37,970 bases of DNA from Alphaproteobacteria bacterium (GCA_016793045.1 JAEUKZ010000160.1:1-37970), one strand, 5' to 3'; numbered from the stretch's first letter, positions 16,029 through 24,939 are shown. A program made the numbers and translations. Notes: generated from the sequence alone by a model not told the origin.

Positions 16029-18869
16029 ATGGCTTCGACGATCCGGATCGACCGCGGCACCCCGCCGCGCGACGGCGAGGCCGCCGTTACGCTGACGATC
16101 GACGGCCGCGTCGTGACGGTGCCGGCGGGGACCTCGGTGATGCGCGCCGCCTCGGAGTGCGGCACCGCGATCCCCAAGCTCTGCGCCATCGACAGCCTTG
16201 AGCCGTTCGGCTCGTGCCGGCTGTGCATGGTCGAGATCGCCGGGCGCCGCGCGCCGCAGGCCTCGTGCACGACCGTCGTCGAGCCGGGCATGCAGGTGAC
16301 GACGCAGAACGAGCGGCTGGCGCGGCTGCGCCGCAACGTGATGGAGCTCTACATCTCCGATCACCCGCTCGACTGCCTGACCTGTGCCGCCAACGGCGAC
16401 TGCGAGCTGCAGGACATGGCAGGCGCGGTCGGGCTGCGCGAGGTGCGCTACGGCTTCAAGGGCGCCAACCATCTCGATGCCGCGAAGGACGAGACGAATC
16501 CCTATTTCACGTTCGATCCGGCCAAGTGCATCGTCTGCTCGCGCTGCGTGCGCGCCTGCGAGGAGGTGCAGGGCACGTTCGCGCTGACGATCGGGGGACG
16601 CGGCTTCGCGAGCCACGTTTCCGCCGGCATGGACGAGGATTTCCTCGCCTCCGAATGCGTTTCGTGCGGCGCCTGCGTGCAGGCCTGCCCGACCGCGACG
16701 CTGATCGAGAAGAGCGTGATCGAGGAGGGACAGCCCGAGCGCAGCGTGGTCACCACCTGCGCCTATTGCGGCGTCGGCTGCAGCTTCGAGGCCGAACTCA
16801 AGGGCAATACCGTGGTGCGGATGACGCCGCACCAGGACGGCAAGGCCAACCGCGGCCATTCCTGCGTCAAAGGCCGCTTCGCCTGGGGCTACGCCACGCA
16901 CCAGGACCGCATCCTCAAGCCGATGATCCGCGCCAGGATCACCGATCCGTGGCGCGAGGTGAGCTGGGACGAGGCGATCGGCCACGCGGCGCGCGAGTTC
17001 AAGCGCATCCAGGCCGCGCACGGGCGCGGCGCGATCGGCGCGATCACCTCGTCGCGCTGCACCAACGAGGAAACCTTCCTGGTGCAGAAGCTGGCGCGCG
17101 CGGTCTTCGGCAACAACAACGTCGACACCTGCGCGCGCGTCTGCCATTCGCCGACCGGTTACGGGCTCAAGACCGCCTTCGGCACCTCGGCCGGCACGCA
17201 GGATTTCGACTCGGTGCGCGAATCCGATGTCGTGGTGGTGATCGGCGCCAACCCGACCGATGGCCATCCGGTCTTCGCGTCGCGGCTCAAGCGGCGGCTG
17301 CGCGAGGGCGCGAAGCTGATCGTCGTCGATCCGCGGCGCATCGACCTGGTGCGCCAGCCGCATGTCGAAGCGGCGCATCACCTCCAGCTGCGGCCAGGGA
17401 CGAACGTCGCGGTGGTGAATGCGCTTGCCCATGTCATCGTGACCGAGGGCCTGGTCGACGAGGCCTTCGTGGCGGCGCATTGCGACATGGCGGAGTTCGC
17501 GCGCTGGCGCACCTTCATCGCCGAAACGCGCAATTCGCCGGAGGCGGTCGAGGGGATCACCGGCGTCGCGGCGGCGGAGATTCGCGCAGCGGCCAGACTC
17601 TACGCGACGGGCGGCAATGCCGCGATCTACTACGGGCTCGGCGTCACCGAGCACAGCCAGGGCTCGACGATGGTCATGGGCATGGCCAATCTCGCGATGG
17701 CGACCGGCAATCTCGGCCGCGAGGGCGTCGGCGTGAACCCGCTGCGCGGGCAGAACAATGTCCAGGGGTCGTGCGACATGGGCTCGTTCCCGCACGAGTT
17801 CTCGGGCTATCGCCACGTCTCCGACGACGCCACGCGGGCGCTCTTCGAGGCGGCGTGGGGCGTCGCGCTCGACGGCGAGCCGGGCCTGCGCATCCCCAAC
17901 ATGCTCGACGCGGCGGTCGATGGCAGCTTCCTCGGCCTCTACGTCCAGGGGGAGGACATCGCCCAGTCCGACCCCGATACGCAACACATCGAGGCCGGCC
18001 TGCGCGCGATGGAATGCGTGGTCGTCCAGGACCTGTTCCTCAACGAGACGGCGAAGTTCGCGCATGTCTTCCTGCCGGGGTCGTCCTTCCTGGAGAAGGA
18101 CGGCACCTTCACCAACGCCGAGCGGCGCATCAGCCGCGTGCGCAAGGCGGTGCCGCCGGCGGCGGGTCTCGCGGACTGGGAGATCACGCTCGCGCTCGCG
18201 CGCGCGATGGGCACCGAGATGCATTACGACCATCCCTCGCAGATCATGGACGAGATCGCGCGGCTGACGCCGACATTCGCCGGCGTCTCGTATGAGAAGC
18301 TCGAGCGCCTCGGCAGCATCCAATGGCCGTGCAACGACAAGGCGCCCGAAGGCACGCCGGTCATGCATGTCAACGGCTTCGCGCGCGGCAAGGGCCGCTT
18401 CATGATCACCGAGTACGTGCCGACCGACGAGCGCACCGGACCGCGCTTCCCGCTGCTGCTCACGACCGGCCGCATCCTCTCGCAGTACAACGTCGGCGCG
18501 CAGACGCGCCGCACCGCGAATACGGTGTGGTGCGACGAGGACGTGCTGGAGATCCATCCCCACGACGCCGAGAATCGCGGCGTGCGCGACGGCGACTGGG
18601 TGACGCTCGCCAGCCGCAAGGGCGAGACGACGCTGCGCGCGCGCATCACCGACCGCGTGCAGCCCGGCGTGGTTTACACCACCTTCCACTTCGCCGAGAC
18701 CGGCACCAACGTCGTGACCACCGAATTCGCCGACTGGGCGACGAGCTGCCCGGAATACAAGGTCACGGCGGTCCAGGTGCGCGGCTCCAACCGGCGGTCG
18801 GACTGGCAGGAACGCCACGCCGTCGAAGCCGAAACGCTGCGGCGCGTCGACCACGAGGCGGCGGAGTAG
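16029..18869 (+). CDS. fdsA: Formate dehydrogenase alpha subunit (molybdenum bis-MGD catalytic subunit)
   Basis: This 946-residue catalytic subunit oxidises formate to CO2 at a bis-MGD molybdenum centre. In order it has an N-terminal [2Fe-2S] ferredoxin domain (GSCRLCMVE), a His-Cys3 [4Fe-4S] site (DHPLDCLTCAANGDCELQ), two [4Fe-4S] ferredoxin sites (CIVCSRCVRAC and CVSCGACVQAC) and a further [4Fe-4S] site at the start of the MoCo domain (CAYCGVGCSFE). The metal ligand is Cys372 in ARVCHSPTG, followed by the conserved His373, so this is a cysteine enzyme rather than a selenocysteine one. A MopB C-terminal domain follows (LTTGRILSQYNVGAQTRR). GGGAGG overlapping the fdsB stop fixes the ATG six bases downstream. 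Confidence 0.98.
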   Translation: MASTIRIDRGTPPRDGEAAVTLTIDGRVVTVPAGTSVMRAASECGTAIPKLCAIDSLEPFGSCRLCMVEIAGRRAPQASCTTVVEPGMQVTTQNERLARLRRNVMELYISDHPLDCLTCAANGDCELQDMAGAVGLREVRYGFKGANHLDAAKDETNPYFTFDPAKCIVCSRCVRACEEVQGTFALTIGGRGFASHVSAGMDEDFLASECVSCGACVQACPTATLIEKSVIEEGQPERSVVTTCAYCGVGCSFEAELKGNTVVRMTPHQDGKANRGHSCVKGRFAWGYATHQDRILKPMIRARITDPWREVSWDEAIGHAAREFKRIQAAHGRGAIGAITSSRCTNEETFLVQKLARAVFGNNNVDTCARVCHSPTGYGLKTAFGTSAGTQDFDSVRESDVVVVIGANPTDGHPVFASRLKRRLREGAKLIVVDPRRIDLVRQPHVEAAHHLQLRPGTNVAVVNALAHVIVTEGLVDEAFVAAHCDMAEFARWRTFIAETRNSPEAVEGITGVAAAEIRAAARLYATGGNAAIYYGLGVTEHSQGSTMVMGMANLAMATGNLGREGVGVNPLRGQNNVQGSCDMGSFPHEFSGYRHVSDDATRALFEAAWGVALDGEPGLRIPNMLDAAVDGSFLGLYVQGEDIAQSDPDTQHIEAGLRAMECVVVQDLFLNETAKFAHVFLPGSSFLEKDGTFTNAERRISRVRKAVPPAAGLADWEITLALARAMGTEMHYDHPSQIMDEIARLTPTFAGVSYEKLERLGSIQWPCNDKAPEGTPVMHVNGFARGKGRFMITEYVPTDERTGPRFPLLLTTGRILSQYNVGAQTRRTANTVWCDEDVLEIHPHDAENRGVRDGDWVTLASRKGETTLRARITDRVQPGVVYTTFHFAETGTNVVTTEFADWATSCPEYKVTAVQVRGSNRRSDWQERHAVEAETLRRVDHEAAE

Positions 18870-18871
18870 CC

Positions 18872-19678
18872 ATGGCACGCCCGCCCAGCGTCGAGGCCGG
18901 CGCGCAGGTGCTGCGCGGCGACGGTACGCTTGCGATCGCCGAGCGCATCGCCGAGGAGCTGCCGGTGGCGCTGGTCTACAACAACGTCGTCGTCGCCGTC
19001 ATGATGGCGACGCCGGCCGATCTCGAGGACTTCGCCTGGGGCTTTTCGCTCGGCGAGGCGATCGTCGACGATCCCGACGACATCATCGCCGTGACCCTGC
19101 GCAGCGGCGCGACGGGGGCCGAGATCCACGTGACCGTCGAGCCCGAGGCGGCATCGCGCGCCGGCGCGCGCACGCGCAAGCTGGTCGGCCGCTCGGGCTG
19201 CGGGCTTTGCGGGCTCGGCTCACTCGAAGCCGCGGTCGTCGCGGCGCGGCCGGTCGGCGATGCGCTGCGCCTGCGGCCCCAGGCGGTCGCCGCGGCGCTC
19301 GCCCAGCTCCCCGACTTCCAGCCGCTCAACCGCGAGACCCGCGCGGTGCACGCGGCGGCCTGGGCCGACCGCGATGGCGCGATCGTGATGGCGCGCGAGG
19401 ATGTCGGCCGCCACAACGCGCTCGACAAGCTGGTGGGCGCGATGGCGCGCGCGCGCATCCGTCCCGACCAGGGCTTCTGCGTCGTCACCAGCCGCTGCAG
19501 CTACGAGATGGTCGAAAAGGCGATGCGCGCGGGGATCGAGGTGCTGGTCGCGGTCTCCGCGCCGACCGGCCTCGCCCTGCGGCTCGCCGAGCAGGCCGGC
19601 ATGACCGTGGTCGGCATCGCACGCGCCGACGCGCAGACCGTCTTCACCCATCCGCAACGGCTCGGGCTGGCGCCATGA
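18872..19678 (+). CDS. fdhD: FdhD/FdsC, sulfurtransferase-type formate dehydrogenase accessory protein
   Basis: This 268-residue protein is needed to insert sulfur into, and activate, the molybdenum cofactor of formate dehydrogenase. The working cysteines are Cys110 and Cys113 in GRSGCGLCGLG. Family segments AWGFSLGEAIV, REDVGRHNALDKLVG and TSRCSYEMVEKA are all present. It begins 2 bp after the fdsA stop and ends in an ATGA overlap with fdsD, so all subunits and this factor come from one transcript. In the fds nomenclature the gene is fdsC. Confidence 0.96.
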   Translation: MARPPSVEAGAQVLRGDGTLAIAERIAEELPVALVYNNVVVAVMMATPADLEDFAWGFSLGEAIVDDPDDIIAVTLRSGATGAEIHVTVEPEAASRAGARTRKLVGRSGCGLCGLGSLEAAVVAARPVGDALRLRPQAVAAALAQLPDFQPLNRETRAVHAAAWADRDGAIVMAREDVGRHNALDKLVGAMARARIRPDQGFCVVTSRCSYEMVEKAMRAGIEVLVAVSAPTGLALRLAEQAGMTVVGIARADAQTVFTHPQRLGLAP

Positions 19679-19908
19679 ATGCCGACAAGCTCGTCCACAT
19701 GGCGAACCAGATCGCGCAGTTCTTCGCCAGCTACCCGCACGAAGAGGCGGTCGCAGGCGTTGCCGACCATATCCAGAAGTTCTGGGAGCGCCGCATGCGC
19801 CAGCAACTCGCCGCGCACATCGCGGCCGGTGGCGCGGGGTTGCGGCCGCTCGTGATCGAGGCGGCGGCGCGGATCGCGTCGACCGGGGCGGCCAAGAGCG
19901 CGGGTTGA
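19675..19908 (+). CDS. fdsD: Formate dehydrogenase delta subunit
   Basis: This 77-residue protein matches the small FdsD subunit. Recognisable segments are LVHMANQIAQFFASYP, VADHIQKFWERRMR and the closing LRPLVIEAA. FdsD is associated with the assembly or stability of the FdsABG complex. Its ATG overlaps the fdhD stop by ATGA. It is the last gene of the operon, and the following 34 bases show no clear terminator before the convergent small gene. Confidence 0.93.
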   Translation: MNADKLVHMANQIAQFFASYPHEEAVAGVADHIQKFWERRMRQQLAAHIAAGGAGLRPLVIEAAARIASTGAAKSAG

Positions 19909-19942
19909 GGGAACGCCCCCGACCCGCTCTCGGCGCGTTGGT

Positions 19943-20032
19943 TCAGTGCTTCTGAACCCAGGCGAGGGTCACGATGAACGCGACCACCGCCACCACGACC
20001 ATGACCAGATATGCTGCTTCGCCGGACGACAT
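19943..20032 (-). CDS. 29-residue single-helix membrane protein
   Basis: The product has a short polar N-terminus (MSSGEAAY), a hydrophobic helix of about 18 residues (LVMVVVAVVAFIVTLAWV) and a QKH tail. I do not recognise a named family. The case that it is real is the ribosome site GGAGGGAGG four bases before the ATG, one of the strongest in the window, and a perfect FNR/FixK box centred about 63 bases upstream. Its size and composition resemble small accessory subunits of respiratory complexes such as CydX or CcoQ-type proteins, but no oxidase gene is adjacent. It is convergent with fdsD, 34 bp away. Confidence 0.7.
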   Translation of the reverse strand: MSSGEAAYLVMVVVAVVAFIVTLAWVQKH

Positions 20033-20088
20033 CGTTCCTCCCTCCACTCGGAGAGAGAAGGAACTCGCACGGGGATACCTCGAACGGA

Positions 20089-20102
20089 TTGATCGAGATC
20101 AA
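20089..20102. promoter_or_regulatory. FNR/FixK/Anr-type box (TTGAT-N4-ATCAA)
   Basis: TTGATCGAGATCAA is a perfect match to the FNR-family consensus and a full palindrome. The only start downstream on either side is the 29-residue membrane protein, about 57 bases from the box edge on the minus strand; on the plus strand it faces the 3' end of the gamma-glutamyltransferase-family gene. If activation is class II (centre near -41.5), transcription would start near 20054. The -10 there is weak. Oxygen-dependent control of the small gene is inferred. Confidence 0.65.
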
Positions 20103-20135
20103 TGGCCGCAAAATCCGTAGGGTCAATCGAAAGGT

Positions 20136-21740
20136 CTACACCGCCAGCGCCATGCCGCCGCCGGCGGGATCGGCGCCGCCGGTGATCGTGTCGCCGTCGA
20201 TCAGGATCGCGTGCACGCGCGCGGCGATGAAGCTCTGGACGCTGCGCGCGGTCCTGTAGCCCTGGGCGTGAAGCGCCTCGCAGACATAGCCCGGAATGCG
20301 CGCCGCCACGTCGATGAGATCGCTGGTCGCCGCGATGCGCGGCGCCGAGACGGCGTCGCCCGCGGTCATCTTGAAGTCGACGATGTTGAGGATGACCTGG
20401 AGGATGCCCATCGGGATGTTCGACCCGCCGGGGGCCCCGATGAGCAGCGCCGGCTTGCCGTCGCGGAACAGCATGGTCGGCGACATCGAGCTCACGCGGC
20501 GCTTGCGCGCCTCGAGCGACTGGGCGCGGCCGGGGCGCGGGTCGAACATCGCCATCGCGCCGTTGTACATGAAGCCGAGCCCGTTGGTGATGACGCCGGA
20601 CTGCATGCCGTTGGTATGGGTCATGCTCACCGCGTTGCCCTCCGCATCGATGGTGCAGAGATGCGTCGTATCCGCCGCCTCCTTGACCCCGGCGCGCGGC
20701 ACGTGCGCCTTCTCGCCGCGCTTGATCGCGGCGGCGTCGGCGGCGGCACGGGCGCGGTCGATCATCTGTTCGACCGGCACCGGCGTCATGCGCGGGTCGC
20801 CGATCTTGCGGTCCTTCTCGATCTGCGCGCGCTTCATCGTCTCGGCGAGCACGCGCAGGTATTCGACGCTGTTGTGGCCGAGCGCGGCGAGGTCGAAGTG
20901 CTCGAGGATGTGGAGCATCTTGAGCACGATCACGCCGCAGCCCGGCGGCGGATTCACCGCCACCTTGAAGCCGCGATACTCGCCCCACACCGGCGCCGTC
21001 GTCTCGGCGGCGTAGGCCCGAAGGTCGGCCGCGGTCATCAGGCCGCCCTGCGCGGCCATGTCGGCGGCGATGGTGTCGGCGATCGCGCCGGAATAGAAGC
21101 TCTCGGGGCCATCCGTGGCGATGCGCTCGAGCGTCGCCGCGAGGTCGGGATTGCGTACCGTGGCGCCGACCGGCAGAAAGTCGCCCTTCGCGTCGAAGAA
21201 CAGCGACGCGTACTGCCTGGTGAAGCGCAGCCGTTCCGGGATCTCGACCCGGCCCATGCCCTCCGGGGTCGTCCAGTAGGTGTGGACGGCGGGGGTGACG
21301 CGGTAGCCTTCGGCGGCAAGGCGGACCGCCGGCGCCACCACGTCCGCCCAGCGCAGCCTGCCATAGCGCTGATGGGCGGCGTGGAAGCCCTTGAGGCTGC
21401 CCGGGGTGGCGATAGCCTGGTAGCCGAGGTCGTTGACCCGGCCCTTGAGCACGAAGCCGAAGCCGTCGCGCGTCTCGTACTCGAGCAGGTCTTCCCACAT
21501 CCCCGGCGTGACGGCCGCCGGCGCTTCGGCGAGGAATGTGATGACCTCGTGCACATTGCGCGCCGGCAGCCACAGTTGCATCGCGCCGAAGCCGGCGATG
21601 CCGCACATCATCTGGTCGATGACGCACTGCGCGAAGGCGCAGCCGATCGCGGCATCGACGGCGTTGCCGCCGGCCATGAACAGGCGCGCGCCGACTTCGA
21701 CCGCATCGGGCTGCGGGGCGACGATCATATTGCGAGGCAT
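20136..21740 (-). CDS. Gamma-glutamyltransferase (Ntn-hydrolase) family protein
   Basis: This 534-residue protein is in the gamma-glutamyltransferase/GGT-like family, which cleaves itself into two chains and uses the new N-terminal threonine as nucleophile. That residue is Thr358 in ADTTHLCTIDAEGNAV, and the glycine-rich GAPGGSNIP near the C-terminus matches the family oxyanion-region loop. The large-chain start (GARLFMAGGNAVDAAIG) is also typical. No signal peptide is evident, so it is probably cytosolic and may act on a substrate other than glutathione. The ATG at 21740 (MPRNMIVAPQPDAVEVG) is preferred on family alignment; its ribosome site is weak, and an in-frame ATG four codons later is possible. 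Confidence 0.92.
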   Translation of the reverse strand: MPRNMIVAPQPDAVEVGARLFMAGGNAVDAAIGCAFAQCVIDQMMCGIAGFGAMQLWLPARNVHEVITFLAEAPAAVTPGMWEDLLEYETRDGFGFVLKGRVNDLGYQAIATPGSLKGFHAAHQRYGRLRWADVVAPAVRLAAEGYRVTPAVHTYWTTPEGMGRVEIPERLRFTRQYASLFFDAKGDFLPVGATVRNPDLAATLERIATDGPESFYSGAIADTIAADMAAQGGLMTAADLRAYAAETTAPVWGEYRGFKVAVNPPPGCGVIVLKMLHILEHFDLAALGHNSVEYLRVLAETMKRAQIEKDRKIGDPRMTPVPVEQMIDRARAAADAAAIKRGEKAHVPRAGVKEAADTTHLCTIDAEGNAVSMTHTNGMQSGVITNGLGFMYNGAMAMFDPRPGRAQSLEARKRRVSSMSPTMLFRDGKPALLIGAPGGSNIPMGILQVILNIVDFKMTAGDAVSAPRIAATSDLIDVAARIPGYVCEALHAQGYRTARSVQSFIAARVHAILIDGDTITGGADPAGGGMALAV

Positions 21741-21925
21741 GCGAGTTACTCGGGTTGGGTTGGCTGATTCGGCCGGCATTCTTGCACAGCTGCTTGCCGA
21801 ATTTGACGGGCTGTTTCGACCGTCGGCGCGCGGCACCTTGCGGCCCTGGCTTCGCAGCAGGAATGGAATGGGCTATGGACGTCGTCGGAATGGCAATCGC
21901 GGCAACGCGCTGGGTGGAGCGATCG

Positions 21926-22312
21926 ATGGTCGAAGACAAGGCGCCAGGCGGGGCGATGATGATCCTCGTTGCCGGTCCCTACCGCTCCGGCACCGGCGAC
22001 GATCCGGCGAAGATCGCGGCCAACATGCAGGCGATGAACATGGCGGCGCTCGCGCTGTTCCGGCAGGGCCACCTGCCGATGACCGGCGAGGCTATGGCGT
22101 TGCCGTTGATCCGCATCGCCGGGTCCAAGGCGATCGGCGATGCGCCGTTCGACGAGATCTTCCATCCGCTTGCGGAGCAGCTGGCGCGGCGCTGCGATGC
22201 CTGCCTGCGGATCGGCGGCGCTTCGGCGGGGGCGGACCGGATGGTACGGATCTTCCGCGACCTCGACCGGCCGGTCTATTTCCGCCTCGACGACGTGCCG
22301 CCGCCGCGCTGA
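21926..22312 (+). CDS. DUF4406/nucleoside 2-deoxyribosyltransferase-like protein
   Basis: This 128-residue protein has the start of a nucleoside 2-deoxyribosyltransferase-like fold: MMILVAGPYRSGTGDDPAKI, then a conserved Asn in NMQAMNMAALALF and GHLPMTGEAMALPLI. The assignment to the DUF4406-type family is by these motifs; no substrate can be named. I chose the ATG at 21926 because GTGGAG lies six bases upstream. The coding frame extends 57 codons further up without family features. It shares a divergent intergenic region with the gamma-glutamyltransferase-family gene. Confidence 0.75.
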   Translation: MVEDKAPGGAMMILVAGPYRSGTGDDPAKIAANMQAMNMAALALFRQGHLPMTGEAMALPLIRIAGSKAIGDAPFDEIFHPLAEQLARRCDACLRIGGASAGADRMVRIFRDLDRPVYFRLDDVPPPR

Positions 22313-22342
22313 GAGTGGACGGACGGCGCGCGGGCTGCTGCA

Positions 22343-23296
22343 ATGGCGTCAATGACGAGGAAGCCCCGTGGCGCCGCGCTGCCGCCGACCGAGCAGCTTT
22401 CGTGGGACGACGTGCGCATCTTTGCCGAGGTGGCGCGGCGCGGCAGCCTGATCGACGCGGCGCGGGCGATGCGAATCAGCGTCTCGACGGCGGGCCGCCG
22501 CCTGCGCGGGCTTGAGAACACGGTCGGGGGTCCGCTCTTCGACCGGCTGCCCAATGGCCTGGCGCCGACGGCCCTCGGCCGCGCGCTCAGCGACGCCGCC
22601 GGCCGCATGGCGGCGGATGCGGCCGACCTGCTGCGCCAGGCGACCGTGGCGCAGTCGGCCGGCCACCGCCGGGTGCGGATCACCGCGACGATGACGGTGT
22701 CCTGGTTCGTCGCCGAGAATCTCGGCGCACTGCTTGAAGCCTGTCCCGGGGTCGAGATCAGCGTCATCGCCACGCGTGATCCGCTCAGCCTCGCCAATCG
22801 CGAGGCCGAAATTGCGCTGCGGATGAACCGCGCGCCGGCACGGGGCGACCTCGCGGTGCGGCGGCTCGCACGCTACGCCTTCACGCTCTACGCCTCGCCG
22901 CCCTACCTTGCGGCATGGAAGGCGACGGGCGCATCGTCGCTGGCCGACCACGACTTCATCGGCATCGACGACAATCCGCGGACGGCTGCGCACGCGGACT
23001 GGCTCGAACGCGTGGCCGGCGCGAAGCGCTATCGCGCCCGGCTCAGCGAACTGTTCCTACGTCGCCAGGCGGCGGCCGACGGCCTCGGCGTCGCGTTGCT
23101 GCCGTGCTTTCTCGGCGACGGCGATCCGCGGCTGCAACGCGTGATCGCCCCGCCGCCCGAACTGGTGGAGGACATCCTGATGCTGGTGCATGACGACCTG
23201 CGCCGCCTGCCGGCGGTACGCGCGGTCGCCGAGGCGCTGGTGCGCCTGTTCAAGGCCAAGGGCGATCTGCTCGGCGGGCGTGCGACGCGGCGCTAA
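22343..23296 (+). CDS. LysR family transcriptional regulator
   Basis: This 317-residue protein has a LysR-type winged helix near residues 20-80 (LSWDDVRIFAEVARRGSLID and STAGRRLRGLENTVGGPLF) and a substrate-binding domain typical of the LysR subgroup that represses single targets (EIALRMNRAPARGDL, AADGLGVALLPCFLGD). The ATG at 22343 and another at 22352 are both possible; neither has a good ribosome site. It lies 30 bp after the DUF4406-like gene and is convergent with the amidase gene, overlapping its last four bases (CTAA). The target is unknown; either neighbour is possible. Confidence 0.92.
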   Translation: MASMTRKPRGAALPPTEQLSWDDVRIFAEVARRGSLIDAARAMRISVSTAGRRLRGLENTVGGPLFDRLPNGLAPTALGRALSDAAGRMAADAADLLRQATVAQSAGHRRVRITATMTVSWFVAENLGALLEACPGVEISVIATRDPLSLANREAEIALRMNRAPARGDLAVRRLARYAFTLYASPPYLAAWKATGASSLADHDFIGIDDNPRTAAHADWLERVAGAKRYRARLSELFLRRQAAADGLGVALLPCFLGDGDPRLQRVIAPPPELVEDILMLVHDDLRRLPAVRAVAEALVRLFKAKGDLLGGRATRR

Positions 23297-24663
23297 CGGC
23301 GCAGCGGGGACAGGATGTCTTCGATCGCCAGCGCGGCGGCGAGCAGCGCCGCGTCGCCGCCACGCGCACCCATCAGCATCAGGCCGACCGGCGGCTCACC
23401 CGGGGCCTCGCACGGGATCGTGATGGCGCAGCGGTCGAGATAGTTTCCGATCGTCGTGTTGCGCAGGATGCGCATGTTCGCAGCCGCATAGCGTGCGTCG
23501 TCGACCTCAAGCTCGGCGAGGATGGGCGGCACGCACGGCACGGTCGGGCTGATCACCGCCGTGAACGGCCGGGTGAGCGCGTCCATCTCCGCGATCAGCG
23601 CGCGCCGCGCGCCGGCGAGCTCGACGTAGTCGGCGCCCGTGATCGCTTCGCCGCGGCGCATCCGGCGCGCGACGCGCGGGTCGTATTCGCGTTCGCGTCG
23701 CATCAGCAGGTCGCGGTGATAGGCCCACGCCTCGGCGGCGGCGAAGCCGCCATTGGCGGTCAGCTTCGCGACGCGCGCGACCGGCTCCAGGGCTGCGTCG
23801 ACGACGCGGCACCCGGCGGTCGAAATGCGGCCGATCGCGCGCTCGAACGCCGATGCGACCGCGGGATCGAGCTCCTCGAGCATTTCGGTCCTCGGCAGTG
23901 CCAGCACGATCGATGCGGCCGGCAGCGCGGCCGGCAGGGGCGCATCGGCCTCTTCGCCGGCCAGGATGCGGTCGAGCACGATGCAGTCCGCGACGCTCGC
24001 CGCGAGCGGGCCGATCGAATCGAGCGATTCGGAGAGCGGCAGGCAACCGGTGCGCGGCACGCGGCTCGCCGTCGGCTTGAATCCGGCGAGGCCGCACAGC
24101 GCGGCGGGAATGCGCACCGAACCGCCGGTGTCGGTGCCGATCGCGCCCAGCGCCATGCCGTCGCTCACCGACACGGCGGCGCCCGACGAGGAGCCGCCGG
24201 GAATGCGGCCGGTGGCGCGGTCCCAGGGACTGCGCGGCGTGCCGTAGTGGGGATTTAGACCGAGGCCGGAGAAGGCGAACTCGGTCATGTTGGTGCGCCC
24301 GACGATCGCGGCGCCGGCGCGCCGCAGCCGCGCCACGATGGCCGCGTCGCGCGCCGCCGGCGCCGCGTCGGCGAGCACGCGCGAGCCGGCCGTCGTCGTC
24401 TCGCCGGCGACATCGAACAGATCCTTGACCGAGATCGGCAGGCCGGCGATCGGCGACGGCGCCGCGACGCCCGCCTTGCGCAGCAGGTCCGCGGCATCGG
24501 CGGCAGCGCGCGCGGCCGCATCGTGGCGGCGCGTGAAGACGCGCGCGCCTTCGCCGTTCGGATCGCCCGCGCGCGCGAGCGCGGCTTCGACGAGTTCGCG
24601 GCTGGTGGTGCGGCCGGCGGCGAGGTCCCGCGCGGCGGCGAGGATCGGGCTTCGCAATGTCAT
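23293..24663 (-). CDS. Amidase-signature family hydrolase
   Basis: This 456-residue enzyme has the complete Ser-cisSer-Lys triad of the amidase signature family: Lys80 in LPISVKDLFDV, the cis-serine Ser158 in PGGSSSGAAV, and nucleophile Ser182 in GTDTGGSVRIPA, with the usual 24-residue spacing between the serines. Family members hydrolyse amides such as aryl or short-chain amides, allophanate or Gln-tRNA; nothing here marks a GatA subunit, since no gatB or gatC is nearby. A stand-alone metabolic amidase is likely. No signal peptide is seen. Upstream is a long intergenic region with a CtrA-like site. Confidence 0.94.
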   Translation of the reverse strand: MTLRSPILAAARDLAAGRTTSRELVEAALARAGDPNGEGARVFTRRHDAAARAAADAADLLRKAGVAAPSPIAGLPISVKDLFDVAGETTTAGSRVLADAAPAARDAAIVARLRRAGAAIVGRTNMTEFAFSGLGLNPHYGTPRSPWDRATGRIPGGSSSGAAVSVSDGMALGAIGTDTGGSVRIPAALCGLAGFKPTASRVPRTGCLPLSESLDSIGPLAASVADCIVLDRILAGEEADAPLPAALPAASIVLALPRTEMLEELDPAVASAFERAIGRISTAGCRVVDAALEPVARVAKLTANGGFAAAEAWAYHRDLLMRREREYDPRVARRMRRGEAITGADYVELAGARRALIAEMDALTRPFTAVISPTVPCVPPILAELEVDDARYAAANMRILRNTTIGNYLDRCAITIPCEAPGEPPVGLMLMGARGGDAALLAAALAIEDILSPLRR

Positions 24664-24753
24664 CCCAACCTTATCGACGACCGCGCGCCGGCCCGCAAGG
24701 GCGGTGCGGCGGCGCGTGCGATCGTTACAATTTGCCGCGAGTTGGATCGAAGC

Positions 24754-24768
24754 TTAAGCGGTACTTAA
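24754..24768. promoter_or_regulatory. CtrA-like site (TTAA-N7-TTAA)
   Basis: TTAA at 24754-24757 and TTAA at 24765-24768 are separated by exactly seven bases, the alphaproteobacterial CtrA consensus; the following base is A rather than C. It lies about 90-105 bases upstream of the amidase ATG. TTAA is rare in such GC-rich DNA, which raises the weight of the paired motif. Binding is not shown. Confidence 0.4.
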
Positions 24769-24806
24769 AGCGGATCGTGGATGATGCAGCCAATGTCCGT
24801 CGTCGG

Positions 24807-24830
24807 CCGCGGGGACCGTACGGTCCGCGG
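24807..24830. repeat. Inverted repeat CCGCGG(GG)ACCG-TA-CGGTCCGCGG
   Basis: The core GGACCGTACGGTCC at 24813-24826 is a perfect 14-bp palindrome. Allowing a two-base G bulge, the arms extend to 10 bp each. No run of T follows on either strand, so it is unlikely to be a simple terminator. An operator or structured leader is possible. Confidence 0.45.
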
Positions 24831-24939
24831 ATGGCGCCCTTCGGGGCCTCATCCTTCGCTCATCAGGTCGAACTCCAGCGGATCGTCCGTCCGGCAGCCG
24901 CCACTGCCGCGAGGGCCGTGCCGACCGACGGCGGATAAC

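Noticed and set aside
15663..18878. Open frame of about 1,070 codons antisense to fdsA
   Set aside because: Low-complexity Arg/His/Asp-rich translation opposite a gene with every cluster ligand in place.
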